Source of the DNA: Aselliscus stoliczkanus
Lineage: Eukaryota > Chordata > Mammalia > Chiroptera > Hipposideridae
Assembly (NCBI GenBank): GCA_033961575.1
Contig: CM066738.1
Span: 103,689,478 to 103,753,477, forward strand
Direction: 5' to 3'
DNA length: 64,000 nt
In this document: one piece after another, positions 1 through 8,965 of the stretch
How positions within the stretch are numbered: position 1 is the stretch's first letter
How the letters are laid out: every line of letters begins with the position of its first letter
The notes under the pieces: generated by a model
What the model was told of the DNA's origin: nothing
The model's input: the letters and a program-made list of their open reading frames with translations, nothing else
The model's database searches: none
Translations under genes and position numbers: made by a program

Positions 1-583
1 GCGGAGACCACCAGGCTCCGCCTGCGTTTCTTTTCCCTGCGCTTCAGTCCAGAAATTTTTTCCAGGCAGTAAACGGCGTAGGCATCAGGCTCACTCTCTG
101 ACCTGTGCTTGTTGTTTAATTTTTTTTCCTGCCTTTTTTAAAGTCGAGACCTTTCAATGTGTTTTTACATTTTTTTCCTGTTTTTTTCAATGTGTTAGTT
201 GTTGCTCTATTTTTGCCTAGTGTGGAATTTCTTAATAACTGTTTTGTGAATGAATATGGGCATATGGATTCGAAATCGTGTTATTTCCCATGTCTCTATT
301 CTCTTTCTTTCACTGCCATTTAAAAATAATACCATCCAGAGATAAGGGTCTAGGAAGCCATGTGTGACGCATAAATATGTGTTAATCATTCTTCTGCTAA
401 TTTCTGTGTACAGAAATTAGTTGGTATAAATGAGCTGGGGTTAGTTTACCTATTCTTAATCTGTCTGGGTTCATAAAGAAAGAGACAAAACTGGGATAGG
501 CAAATCGGAGAAAAAAAGAGTTGGGTTGGGCATGGAGAAGGAAAGATGATTAGACTTAGCACAAAAGCATTCTTGTTTTGCAG
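1..583 (+). other. PHLPP1 intron, 3' end
   Basis: This is the intronic sequence upstream of the first exon in the window. It is T-rich, has no coding potential, and ends in a pyrimidine-rich acceptor with CAG at 581-583. I recognise no repeat in it. Confidence 0.75.
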
Positions 584-778
584 GTTGTGCGTTGCAGCCC
601 TGTCAGTAAATAACTTCTGTGACAACCGGGAGGCCCTGTACGGTGTGTTTGATGGAGATCGTAACGTGGAGGTGCCCTACCTTCTGCAGTGTACTATGAG
701 TGACATTTTGGCGGAAGAACTGCAGAAAACTAAAAATGAAGAGGAATACATGGTCAATACATTCATTGTTATGCAAAG
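584..778 (+). CDS. PHLPP1: PHLPP1 internal coding exon, N-terminal part of the PP2C-like domain
   Basis: This 195-bp exon begins after a TTTTG-CAG acceptor (ends 583) and stops before a GTAAAA donor (779). The first base completes a codon from the upstream exon, 64 full codons follow, and AG at 777-778 starts an Arg codon finished at 3249. The peptide reads LCVAALSVNNF..., then GVFDGDRN at fragment residues 20-27, and ends in IVMQ(R). GVFDGD is the PHLPP form of the PP2C motif GVFDGHGG, whose Asp binds the catalytic metal. PHLPP enzymes dephosphorylate the hydrophobic motif of Akt and protein kinase C, so this exon supplies part of the active site. Codon use is AT-tolerant (TTG, GTT, GCA, TCA, AAT), in sharp contrast to the last exon. 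An alternative AG at 593-594 is less likely because it would drop the conserved LCVA start. Confidence 0.93.
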
Positions 779-1789
779 GTAAAACTTAGAGTCCCTGCTG
801 TATGTTTTCTTGCTCTTCTTTAAGTGTTTGCCCCCTGGTTAGAAAAATAGGTGCCTGATAATCTCAGGGCACTATTGTTAATGTGGGTACTCCAGGTACA
901 TTCAGGCGATTTGGTTTTGCCCCAGCATCAGGGATGGACTGTGTTCCATCTGAGACATACTGATGTTTTGACAATTTTGTTGGAGGCCGTGTCAATGACA
1001 GGAACTTCCTTTCTCTTAGAACTAGACCTTGCAGGCCTGTCACAATTCCGGCTTTTCGCCAGATTGTTTATAACACACTTCCCCCTCCCCCGAGATCACG
1101 TGAGCGCCAGAAGCTCTTTAGACTGGCTGGCGTGTGGACTTCTCTTTGAAATGGACCGTTCCTATCCCAGTTTGTTCACCCTTATGAAATACTGGTTCAG
1201 GATAGTACAGTCCTCTGTGAACTTGAGATGGTCAGACTTTAGACTGGGAGTTAAATAAGTCTTCATACGTTCTTCTTCGCCCTTATTGAGAGTTCAGGTG
1301 AGTGTTCTAGCAGGATCCTAGGTCATTGTCCATCGCTATGGTCACCATCGGGACTGTGGAATGCTGTTTGTGAGTCTCAGGGCTGAATGTTAGAAGCATT
1401 CTCTCAGGATTGCTTGTTCTTTTGTCACTTTAATGACTTGGTAAAGGCATTCCCTGTCTGTTAATACTGTACTGCACACACCTGCTCATGTGGGACCAGG
1501 AAGCGGAGAGTGCTCTAAAGGTCATGGGAACAATGGCGATCTTTGCTCTCTCTCTCCTCTTTCTCTCCCTTGATAACCTGTCAGAGGAAGGATCTCTGTA
1601 GCAGGGGGAGAAAAAGCATCTGCTGTGGAGTGCTGGTCTGGAGCAGCCTTTAAAGCTGCCCTGGCTCACGAGGAGCTCAGTAGAGGCAGGTCCAGCGAGG
1701 TTCTTTGCTGCTGGACTCGCTTCTGCCTCTCAGGTTCTCGGGACAATTAAATGCTGAGCACAGCTAATAGTGAGCCCTTCAGATGTGCC

Positions 1790-1945
1790 CATTGGTCTCA
1801 ATACCTTACTGCCGTGAATTTTACCCAGTGAGATAAGTAATGTTACTGTTCTTATTTTACTGACGGGAACCTGAGGTACAGAGAGGTGAGGCATTCTGCT
1901 CTGAGAGGTAGTAGGTGGGGCAGCCAGAATTTGACTGCGGGCAGT
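1790..1945 (-). repeat. MIR SINE fragment
   Basis: The sequence carries the reversed MIR core: a TTATTTTACTGACGG segment followed by CTGAGGTACAGAGAGG, then GTAGGTGGGGCAGCCAGAATTTG-like sequence matching the MIR 5' region. It is diverged, as expected for an ancient element. Confidence 0.75.
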
Positions 1946-2039
1946 AAGATCCACAGAGTGTTCTACCTACCAGGTACATCTATCTACTTTTCTGTTCTCA
2001 CCCCCATCTTGTCCTAGCAAGGAAAGCAAATATTAGATA

Positions 2040-2082
2040 TACACACAGACACATGCACACACACTTCCACACACACACACCC
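2040..2082. repeat. CA-rich imperfect microsatellite
   Basis: Alternating CA dinucleotides are interrupted by GACAC, ATGC and TTCC. Confidence 0.85.
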
Positions 2083-3248
2083 TTGTTACAGACCCTCTAA
2101 CCCTGGATAAGAATGAAAAACGTAAGAACCTCAAACTCTGGTTACTAGCTGCACATTTCACAAATGCCCTCCTGTTTCTGGCTTGCCGAGAGGAATCTTG
2201 GCGCCTCTGAAAGGAAGAAGGGAGCGCTGCCTCCGCCAGATCCGGCCATGGCTGTCCAGAGCTTGGTGTTGGACACCCAAACTGCCAGCCCATCTTCAAG
2301 GTCATTTGTGGCTTCTTACTTGCCCTCTTTGTTACTAGGACAGGGCATATGCGGTGCTCTTTTCGGTCCTAGGGAGAACTGTTTGTTCTTCGTGCGTACG
2401 ACCTAACGCATGCTCCTAGGCACCCTGGCTTCCATTGCTGGTGTTGTCACTTGCGTAACCTAGACAGGGGACAGGAGTTGACAGTACCTGCGAGTCTGCC
2501 CTTGCAGACGGGGTCTGTCTGTTAACCTTCTTGCTCGTACACTCAGGGTCAGTCGGGCCTGTGGTAGCCCCAGGCTCCTGTTGATCTGTGTGTTCAGGAA
2601 GTCGGTGGATTAATGGTCCTGAATAAAAAGCACTTGGAGCTTGAGTACTAGAATGTCCTTTCTGTGACTATTCTAGACTCAACATTACTGGCCCAGAAAG
2701 TCTTCACCATATGGAGCAACAACACGAATGGGCCAACATGTGAAAGCTCCTACCAGCAAACATCCTTATTAAAGGGGGAGGGTGTCCGGTCGTGTTGAGG
2801 GCTGTGTGTGTTGGTGTGTCTGTTCACACCCGCTCCTGGGTAAGTGGTCCCTTTAGTTTTCCTCTCCTGGGAGCAGAGGTTTGGGGGGTGGGCAGAGCTG
2901 CCGTGGCCTGGCCCGCTGTCCCTGGAGTGTGCTGATGTGGGAGAAGCAGGCGGGGTGTGGCAGGACAATGGCTCTTTCATTGCTACATCACTCCTGGGGC
3001 TTTTAGCCATAAAGTGACACTGCCCCCCACCTGTGAGCAGACACCTATGTGTATGTGTGTGTGTCAGATTCCACGGCCCTTTTCCCCTGACAAGCTGAGC
3101 AGTGCCGTTTTGGCGGATGAGGCTGACTGAAGCCCCCAGGCTCTGTTTCCTCCTAGGCCTGTCCAGTCATACGGTCTTCTGTTGAATTAGCAAAACGAAC
3201 ATGTGGCAGGTTGTGGTTGGGTTTTTACCCCCTACCCTTGGATCGCAG

Positions 3249-3477
3249 GAAACTTGGAACTGCTGGGCAGAAGCTTGGAGGTGCCGCTGTCCTTTGTCAT
3301 ATCAAGCATGACCCTGTGGACCCAGGAGGATCCTTCACCTTGACCTCTGCTAATGTGGGCAAGTGCCAAGCGGTCCTGTGTCGGAACGGGAAGCCGTTGC
3401 CTCTGTCCAGATCATACGTCATGAGCTGTGAAGAGGAACTGAGGAGAATTAAACGGCACAAGGCCATTGTCACTGAG
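3249..3477 (+). CDS. PHLPP1: PHLPP1 internal coding exon, central PP2C-like domain
   Basis: This 229-bp exon follows GATCGCAG and ends before GTGAGG. Base 3249 completes the Arg codon left open at 778, then 76 full codons run from KLGTAGQKLGG to HKAIVTE, ending in phase 0. Seen motifs are GGAAVLCHI (a core beta strand of the fold) and TSANVGKCQAVLCRNG. The latter is the PHLPP version of the PP2C motif ANVGDSRAVL: the usual Asp-Ser after ANVG is replaced by Lys-Cys, which is normal for this family and not damage. PLSRSYVMSCEEELRRI follows, corresponding to the L(S/T)xDH region of PP2C without the canonical DH pair. No stop or frameshift interrupts the exon. Confidence 0.95.
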
Positions 3478-3849
3478 GTGAGGAGAGAGCGAGAGCGATG
3501 GGGGGCAGAAAGGCCAGGCCAGGGCCATGCAGAGGCCAGCCAGGGAGCATTTCCCTCCAAAGGATGCTCTTTGGAGTTGGTTTACAATTAAAATTCCAAA
3601 TCCTTGGCATTCCAAAGAAAATTCTCTGTATGGTAGCTATGAAAACATTATAATGTACCAAGTAATAAACCGTTTATCGACAGCCTGCCTGTGTCAGGGG
3701 CGGTGCCAAGTACCCCATGGCCTTGTCCCACCTGGTCCTCAGCCGCTCTGCAGCAGTGCTGCTGTGCTGGGTGGCTGAGGCCCTGCCCTGCTGTCCCACT
3801 GCTGGTACCCGTGTGCTGGCTCTGCTGCTGCCAGGCTGTGATCTTGAAC

Positions 3850-3910
3850 CCTGCAGATCTCAGCTTGCTTATCCGTAAAGTGGGGACAGGAACGTATCTG
3901 TCCTCTGGAA
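3850..3910 (+). repeat. MIR-like fragment
   Basis: The segment CTCAGCTTGCTTATCCGTAA followed by AGTGGGGA resembles the MIR core (cctcagtttcctcatctgtaaaatgggga). A possible second, opposite-oriented piece lies at 3680-3735. Both are short and diverged. Confidence 0.5.
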
Positions 3911-3954
3911 ATGTAACCAGCTCTTATTTTGGTTCCATTTGAGTAAGGCCATGA

Positions 3955-4168
3955 GCGAGTGGTTTTCAGCCAGGGGCGATTTGGCCCCCATGGGACACTG
4001 GGCAACGTCTGAAGGCAGTTTCGTAGTCACGACTGGGGCAGAGGCTGCTTTGGGAGTGTAGAGGCAGGGATGCTGCTCAGCACAGCACGTGCCAGTGCAT
4101 AGGCCAGCCCCCACAGCAAAGAACTGCTTGGCCCAGCACTTCAGGAGTGCCACCGTTGGGAAACCTGG
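3955..4168 (+). repeat. MER5A-like hAT-Charlie MITE
   Basis: The start TGGTTTTCAGCCAGGGGCGA, the internal GGGATGCTGCTCAGCACAGC, the segment AGCCCCCACAGCAAAGAACT and the end CCGTTGGGAAACCTGGG follow the MER5A consensus along its full length. A second copy in the opposite orientation is at 20027-20234. Confidence 0.92.
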
Positions 4169-4703
4169 GGTAAATCTGCATGATAACAAGGGTCATTACA
4201 GCAGTCACCAGGTCATCACACGGTGTTACCACGTGCCGGGTGTCCTCTGCAGACACATATTTGTCCACAGGAGGCACCTAGTCTTGTATGGGGTTAACCC
4301 CAGAATCGTATGGGCTCGGTAGACAGCAGTGGAAGTAAGTTTGCAGTTCAGTAGAGAAAAAGACTGAGTCTAGATAGGCTTTGATAAGGGCCCTGAGCAA
4401 GACAGAGAAGCCTTGGGATCCGCCGAGAGTCTGTGGAAATGAGTCTTGAGTGTCGATTTTAGTTTCCTGTGTGTTCTGGGAACAGAGAAGATGAAAATGG
4501 ACTGTAGACGTATGTTGGGGAGCGAATGCGCCAAGATGGACAGTATGTACCGAATGAAATGCCCAGCCTCACACAATGCAAAGGGTTAACGAATTCTGCT
4601 GCCTGCATGCATCAGACTTTTTCTCGGCCTCTCCCCTTCCTCAGTTTTGTCTGCAGTGCTGAATACTCGATGCCCTCTGGTTTTGTTACTTTGCTATCTT
4701 GAG

Positions 4704-4735
4704 GCACACCCCCAACACACACACGCACACACACT
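4704..4735. repeat. CA microsatellite
   Basis: A short run of CA dinucleotides with one CACGCA interruption. Confidence 0.85.
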
Positions 4736-5513
4736 ATCTTTGCTCACCTAACACACAGCCATTGGTTCTGATGGGGAGAGACCTAAAGGGTTGGGCAGAA
4801 CAACAAGGGTAATTTTTGGCAAATTCCACACTTCGGGGAGCAACAAAACGACATCAGTAGAATCACGGGAGCTGGAAATTGTGCCTGAAGCCCCATTTTA
4901 GCAGTTTTGCTTCTAAGAACACTGCCTGCTTGTGAGTGTGGCCTGGTAGGGTTGTGTGTGAGCAGACAGCGTGCGGAGCCCAGGTGAAGGGGGGCGTGTT
5001 GGGAAGGAAAGGCTGTTCTCTGGAGAAACTCTGCTGCGAGGGAAGCGGTGCCACCGTCTCTGCTACTGCGTCCTAGACACTCACCACAAGTTGCATTTGC
5101 CGTAATGGAGCTTCCCTGAAAATAGAGGCATGAGTAAAGAGCTGAGCGGGTACGTGCGTCACCGCTGCCCACCTCCGGCTTCAGAGCAAAGGTCTCTCAC
5201 TGGCAAATGGTGCGAAGCTTTAGCTCGTGATTTAAATGGCATGAACCCAGCGGGACTGAAGCCGAGGGCCTCTCCCTTTGCCGGCACGGAAGCGAGCCAC
5301 AGAAGAGACAGGAGCGCCCCTCCCAGCTAGTCCCACCGGGATGTTCTCCACCCGCTTTTCTTACCTTCTTAAGTTTAAAGTAGTGCCTCTGCCCTCTTCT
5401 GGACTCGGTGGTGGGTGGCTGTTGCAGGGGAGCGCCAGGTGTGGAGCATGGGCTTCCCCCCGCTGCCTCCGTGTCTGCCCAAGACCGGCCTCCCCCCGGG
5501 GGCCCTTCCTGCG

Positions 5514-6790
5514 CAGCGGCCCCGTGTGACAGCGGCCCCGTGTGACAGCGGCCCCGTGTGACAGCGGCCACTTGTGCCGTGGCCCCCGTGTGACAGCGGC
5601 CCCGTGTGTCGTGGCCCCGTGTGACAGCGCCCCCGTGTGACAGCGGCCCCCGTGTGACAGCGGCCCCGTGTGACAGCGGCCCCGTGTGCCGTGGCCCCGT
5701 GTGACAGCGGCCCCGTGTGCCGTGGCCCCGTGTGACAGCGCCCCCGTGTGACAGCCGCCCCGTGTGACAGCGGCCCCGTGTGCCGTGGCCCCGTGTGACA
5801 GCGGCCCCGTGTGACAGCGGCCCCGTGTGACAGCGGCCCCGTGTGACAGCGCCCCCGTGTGACAGTGGCCCCGTGTACCGTGGCCCCGTGTGACAGCGGC
5901 CCCGTGTGACAGTGGCCCCCGTGTGACAGCGGCCCCGTGTGCCGTGGCCCCGTGTGACAGCGGCCCCGTGTGACAGCGGCCCCGTGTGCCGTGGCCCCCG
6001 TGTGACAGCGGCCCCGTGTGCCGTGGCCCCCGTGTGACAGTGGCCCCGTGTGCCGTGGCCCCGTGTGACAGCGGCCCCGTGTGCCGTGGCCCCGTGTGAC
6101 AGCGGCCCCGTGTGCCGTGGCCCCGTGTGACAGCGCCCCCGTGTGACAGCGGCCCCGTGTGACAGCCGCCCCGTGTGACAGCGGCCCCGTGTGCCGTGGC
6201 CCCGTGTGACAGCGCCCCCGTGTGACAGCGGCCCCGTGTGACAGCCGCCCCGTGTGACAGCGGCCCCCGTGTGACAGCAGCCCCGTGTGACAGCGGCCCC
6301 GTGTGCCGTGGCCCCGTGTGACAGCGGCCCCCGTGTGACAGCGGCCCCGTGTGACAGCGCCCCCGTGTGACAGTGGCCCCGTGTGACAGTGGCCCCGTGT
6401 ACCGTGGCCCCGTGTGACAGCGGCCCCGTGTGACAGCGGCCCCCGTGTGACAGCGGCCCCGTGTGCCGTGGCCCCGTGTGACAGCGGCCCCGTGTGCCGT
6501 GGCCCCGTGTGACAGCGCCCCCGTGTGACAGCGGCCCCGTGTGACAGCGGCCCCGTGTGCCGTGGCCCCCGTGTGACAGCGGCCCCGTGTGCCGTGGCCC
6601 CCGTGTGACAGCGGCCCCGTGTGCCGTGGCCCCCGTGTGACAGCGGCCCCGTGTGCCGTGGCCCCGTGTGACAGCGGCCCCGTGTGCCGTGGCCCCGTGT
6701 GACAGCGGCCCCGTGTGCCGTGGCCCCGTGTGACAGCGGCCCCCGTGTGCCGTGGCCCCCGTGTGACAGCGGCCCCGTGTGCCGTGGCCC
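5514..6790 (+). repeat. GC-rich minisatellite, 15-17 bp units, with higher-order structure
   Basis: About 1.28 kb of uninterrupted head-to-tail units. The main monomers are A, GTGTGACAGCGGCCCC (16 bp), and B, GTGTGCCGTGGCCCC (15 bp). Variants have AGCGCCCCC, AGCCGCCCC, AGTGGCCCC or GTGTACCGTGG, and some units gain one C. Length divided by unit size gives roughly 80 copies. From about 6541 to 6790 the pattern is mostly alternating A-B dimers of 31-33 bp, and a 79-bp five-unit block at 6125-6203 is repeated from 6204. Each A unit has two CpG sites. The array sits in the last intron of PHLPP1, 120 bp upstream of the final exon. Confidence 0.97.
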
Positions 6791-6910
6791 AGGGAAGGGA
6801 GAAACGCGCCGCCCCGCCCCGCCCCAGGTGTGCGAAGGCAGGTGGGTCGCTCCCCGTGGGCCGCCGCGCAGCGGACGTGCTAACCTGTGTCTGGACACCT
6901 CTTCTTCCAG

Positions 6911-8035
6911 GACGGCAAGGTGAACGGCGTGACGGAGTCCACGCGCATCCTGGGCTACGCCTTCCTGCACCCCAGCGTGGTGCCGCGCCCCCACGTGCAG
7001 TCCGTGGCCCTGAGCCCGCAGGACGAGTTCTTCATCCTGGGCAGCAAGGGCCTGTGGGACAGCCTGTCCGCCGCGGAGGCCGTGGGCGCCGTGCGCAACG
7101 TGCCCGACGCGCTGGCCGCCGCCAAGAAGCTGTGCAGCCTGGCGCAGAGCTACGGCTGCCGCGACAGCCTGAGCGCCGTGGTGGTGCAGCTCAGCGTCCC
7201 CGAGGACAGCTTCTGCTGCTGCGAGCTGGGCGCCGGCGGCGCGGGCCCGCCGCCCAGCCCCGGCCCCTTCGCGCCGCCCGCCGGCCCGGCCGGCAGGGAG
7301 CGGGCCGCCGACGCGCCGGGCGCGCCGTCCTCCAGCAGCGGCCTGGCCTCCGAGATGAGCAGCGAGCTGTCCACGTCCGAGATGAGCAGCGAGGTGGGCT
7401 CCACGGCCTCGGACGAGCCGCCGCCCGGGGCGCTGGGCGAGGGCGGCGCGGCCTTCCCCGGCGAGCCGCGCTGCCTGCTGCACCCGCTCTGCCTGGCCAG
7501 CGCCTTCCAGCGCCAGCTGTCCAGCGCCACCTTCTCCAGCGCCTTCTCCGACAACGGCCTGGACAGCGACGACGAGGAGCCCATCGAGGGCGTGTTCAGC
7601 AACGGCAGCCGCGTGGAGGTGGCGGCGGACATCCACTGCGGCCGGGCCCGGGACCGGGAGGACGCGCCGCGCCTGCCGCCGGGGCCGGCCGAGGCCAGCG
7701 ACGAGGGCATCGTCAGCAGCGCCAACGAGGAGGAGCCGGGCCCGCCGCGCAAGGCGGACGCGGCCGCGGCGGGGACGCTGGGGCGCCGCAGGCCCAATGG
7801 CTCCGTGGCGCCCCAGGAGCGGAGCCACAACGTGATCGAGGTGGCGGCGGACGCGCCCCTCCGCAGGCCTGGGGGCTACTTCGCGGCGCCGGCCCAGCCG
7901 GACCCCGACGACCAGTTTATCATCCCCCCCGAGCTGGAGGAGGAGGTCAAGGAGATCATGAAGCAGCACCAGCAGCAGCCGCCGCGCCCGAGCCCGGCCG
8001 AGCCGCCGCCGGACTCCTGCGACACGCCGCTCTGA
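6911..8035 (+). CDS. PHLPP1: PHLPP1 last coding exon, end of phosphatase domain and C-terminal tail
   Basis: The exon starts after CTTCTTCCAG and encodes 374 residues to a TGA at 8033-8035. DGKVNGVTESTRILGYAFLH continues the PP2C-like fold. DEFFILGSKGLWDSLS (exon residues 38-53) replaces the canonical metal-binding Asp of SDGLWD with Lys, as in the PHLPP family, and YGCRDSLSAVVVQL (81-94) ends the domain and keeps its Asp. The tail contains the Ser-rich SELSTSEMSSEVGSTASDE, then FSDNGLDSDDEEPIEGVF, EASDEGIVSS, and the conserved PDPDDQFIIPPELEEEVKEI. It finishes in DTPL, a class I PDZ ligand known in PHLPP1 to bind scaffolds such as Scribble and NHERF1. Nearly every codon ends in G or C. Several tail stretches are Gly/Ala/Arg/Pro-rich (e.g. 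GRARDREDAPRLPPGP), and the end has only short Gln runs. The frame is fully open, so the exon looks functional. Confidence 0.96.
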   Translation, partial: DGKVNGVTESTRILGYAFLHPSVVPRPHVQSVALSPQDEFFILGSKGLWDSLSAAEAVGAVRNVPDALAAAKKLCSLAQSYGCRDSLSAVVVQLSVPEDSFCCCELGAGGAGPPPSPGPFAPPAGPAGRERAADAPGAPSSSSGLASEMSSELSTSEMSSEVGSTASDEPPPGALGEGGAAFPGEPRCLLHPLCLASAFQRQLSSATFSSAFSDNGLDSDDEEPIEGVFSNGSRVEVAADIHCGRARDREDAPRLPPGPAEASDEGIVSSANEEEPGPPRKADAAAAGTLGRRRPNGSVAPQERSHNVIEVAADAPLRRPGGYFAAPAQPDPDDQFIIPPELEEEVKEIMKQHQQQPPRPSPAEPPPDSCDTPL

Positions 8036-8965
8036 GCGCGGGCCTCACAGCCGGGCCCGGGGCGGCCCTGCCGCGCCCCCCACCGGCCTTGCGGCTCGCC
8101 TCCGGCTCGCTCTCTGCTGGTGATTTTTAAAAACAGTTACCACTTTTCTTCTAGTGATGCTTTACCAATATGATTTAGGTTTATTAACTTCTTTTCCTAA
8201 TGTATCAGATGTGTAAAGACAAAGAACAAAAGGTTTAATATATTCCAGAGAAACAGTTAATGATAATGTATTATTTTTTAAAATGGCTTTTTATTGTTGT
8301 GTGTGTTTGGAAGGCAGAGCAGGTCGCCAGTGCTAAATGATTTAATAATATTGTAATTCTGGGGGAAAAGGCTTTTTTTTTTTTTTTTGTCTTGAAAATG
8401 ATAGACATTTGTAGAATATGGAGACTGACTCTTAGGAGTTGCTTTACTCTGTCAGGTGACGTTAGTCCCTGGGATTCACTAATTTTCTCTGAGAGAACAG
8501 TTGATTGAGAAATTTCTATTGTAAATAGCTCAGTGTTGTATAGTGACGCTTCATATGTTTTGTAGTTTTGGCGTAAGGACACAGTCTAAACAACTGACGT
8601 TTCCCGCCCGGCTCCCAGGAGCCTTCCCGCCCATGCCCACCCATAACCCACCGTTAGTGAGTTCATTAAATGATGAGACGGAGCAACTGAGAGCTTCTCC
8701 GTTCAAATAAGGTGGCTCTCCGGCCACTGGGAACGATCCTGCACCCGAGGGGCCTCTGAACCTTTTTCCTTCCTCTCCCCCGCCCCCCGCCCCAGGCTCT
8801 TGACTTTTGCACACACTTTTTAATTGTGCTCCTTACCGCTGCCACAATCAGCATGATTGTATAGAGTTCAGTTAGATCATTTACATACCAAGAGTTATAT
8901 TAAAACAGGATGCACAGATGAACATGTCATAATTTTTGTTACAATAAACATGAAATTTACAAATA
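8036..8965 (+). other. PHLPP1: PHLPP1 3'UTR
   Basis: The first 70 bp continue the GC-rich exon, then the sequence becomes AT-rich and includes a T run at 8372-8388. No open frame or repeat is recognised. The end is placed about 17 bp after the AATAAA at 8943-8948. Other AATAAA hexamers further downstream are isolated, so this one is the most plausible end. Confidence 0.65.
8943..8948 (+). terminator. Probable PHLPP1 poly(A) signal
   Basis: A canonical AATAAA within TTACAATAAACATGAAAT lies 908 bp after the stop codon. A TG/T-rich segment follows at 8980-8990 (CTGCTTTTGTCTC), consistent with a cleavage context. Confidence 0.65.

Larger units (their letters stand above)
779..3248 (+). other. 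PHLPP1 intron
   Basis: The intron has a GT donor at 779-780 and a CAG acceptor at 3246-3248. It holds an MIR fragment (about 1790-1945) and a CA-rich stretch (2040-2082). A 135-codon open frame at 851-1258 has no recognisable similarity and is probably chance. Confidence 0.85.
3478..6910 (+). other. Last PHLPP1 intron
   Basis: The intron has a GTGAGG donor at 3478 and a CTCTTCTTCCAG acceptor ending at 6910. The left part (3.5-5.4 kb) contains MIR-like and MER5A sequence and a short CA repeat. The right part is occupied by the 1.28-kb GC-rich minisatellite, which ends only 120 bp from the acceptor. The rest is unique sequence with no gene signal. Confidence 0.9.
5514..8110. other. CpG-dense block at the 3' end of PHLPP1
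   Basis: The minisatellite, the 120-bp spacer, the last coding exon and the first 70 bp of 3'UTR form one continuous GC-rich, CpG-dense segment of about 2.6 kb. Composition falls sharply to AT-rich just after 8115, where the 3'UTR reads TGATTTTTAAAAACAGTTAC. No promoter element or alternative first exon is recognised, so I call this a composition feature only. Confidence 0.85.
1..8965 (+). other. PHLPP1: PHLPP1 gene, 3' portion (introns, last three coding exons, 3'UTR)
   Basis: The window opens inside a PHLPP1 intron and contains the last three coding exons, two complete introns (779-3248 and 3478-6910) and the 3'UTR. The exon phases fit: 584-778 ends two bases into an Arg codon that is completed by base 3249, and 3249-3477 ends on a codon boundary. 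The joined protein fragment is about 515 residues and matches the C-terminal part of PHLPP1 as I know it. The 5' exons, which encode the Ras-association, PH and leucine-rich repeat regions, lie to the left of the window. PHLPP1 rather than PHLPP2 is chosen because the protein ends in DTPL (PHLPP2 ends in DTAL, from memory) and because of the tail segments listed under the last exon. Confidence 0.93.

Noticed and set aside
831..844. CTCF-like word in the first intron
   Set aside because: Three mismatches to the consensus on the minus strand, too weak to call.
851..1258. Possible extra PHLPP1 exon (135 codons)
   Set aside because: Exon phases join 778 directly to 3249 and the peptide is unlike PHLPP1 or any family I know.
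5514..6790. CRISPR-like array
   Set aside because: Units are directly adjacent without unique spacers, and the context is a mammalian intron. It is a minisatellite.
7150..7830. 226-codon minus-strand frame over the last exon
   Set aside because: Antisense shadow of the conserved coding exon, with no independent evidence.
5375..7969. 864-codon minus-strand open frame with repetitive HGAAVTRGRCHTGPLSHG-like peptide
   Set aside because: It runs antisense through the minisatellite and the GC-rich PHLPP1 exon. GC-rich sequence has few stop codons, units change frame with their 15-17 bp lengths, and no conserved domain appears.
6715..8130. 471-codon plus-strand open frame rich in Arg, Ala and Gly
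   Set aside because: It is an alternative frame of the PHLPP1 last exon. The true frame contains the phosphatase motifs and DTPL end.
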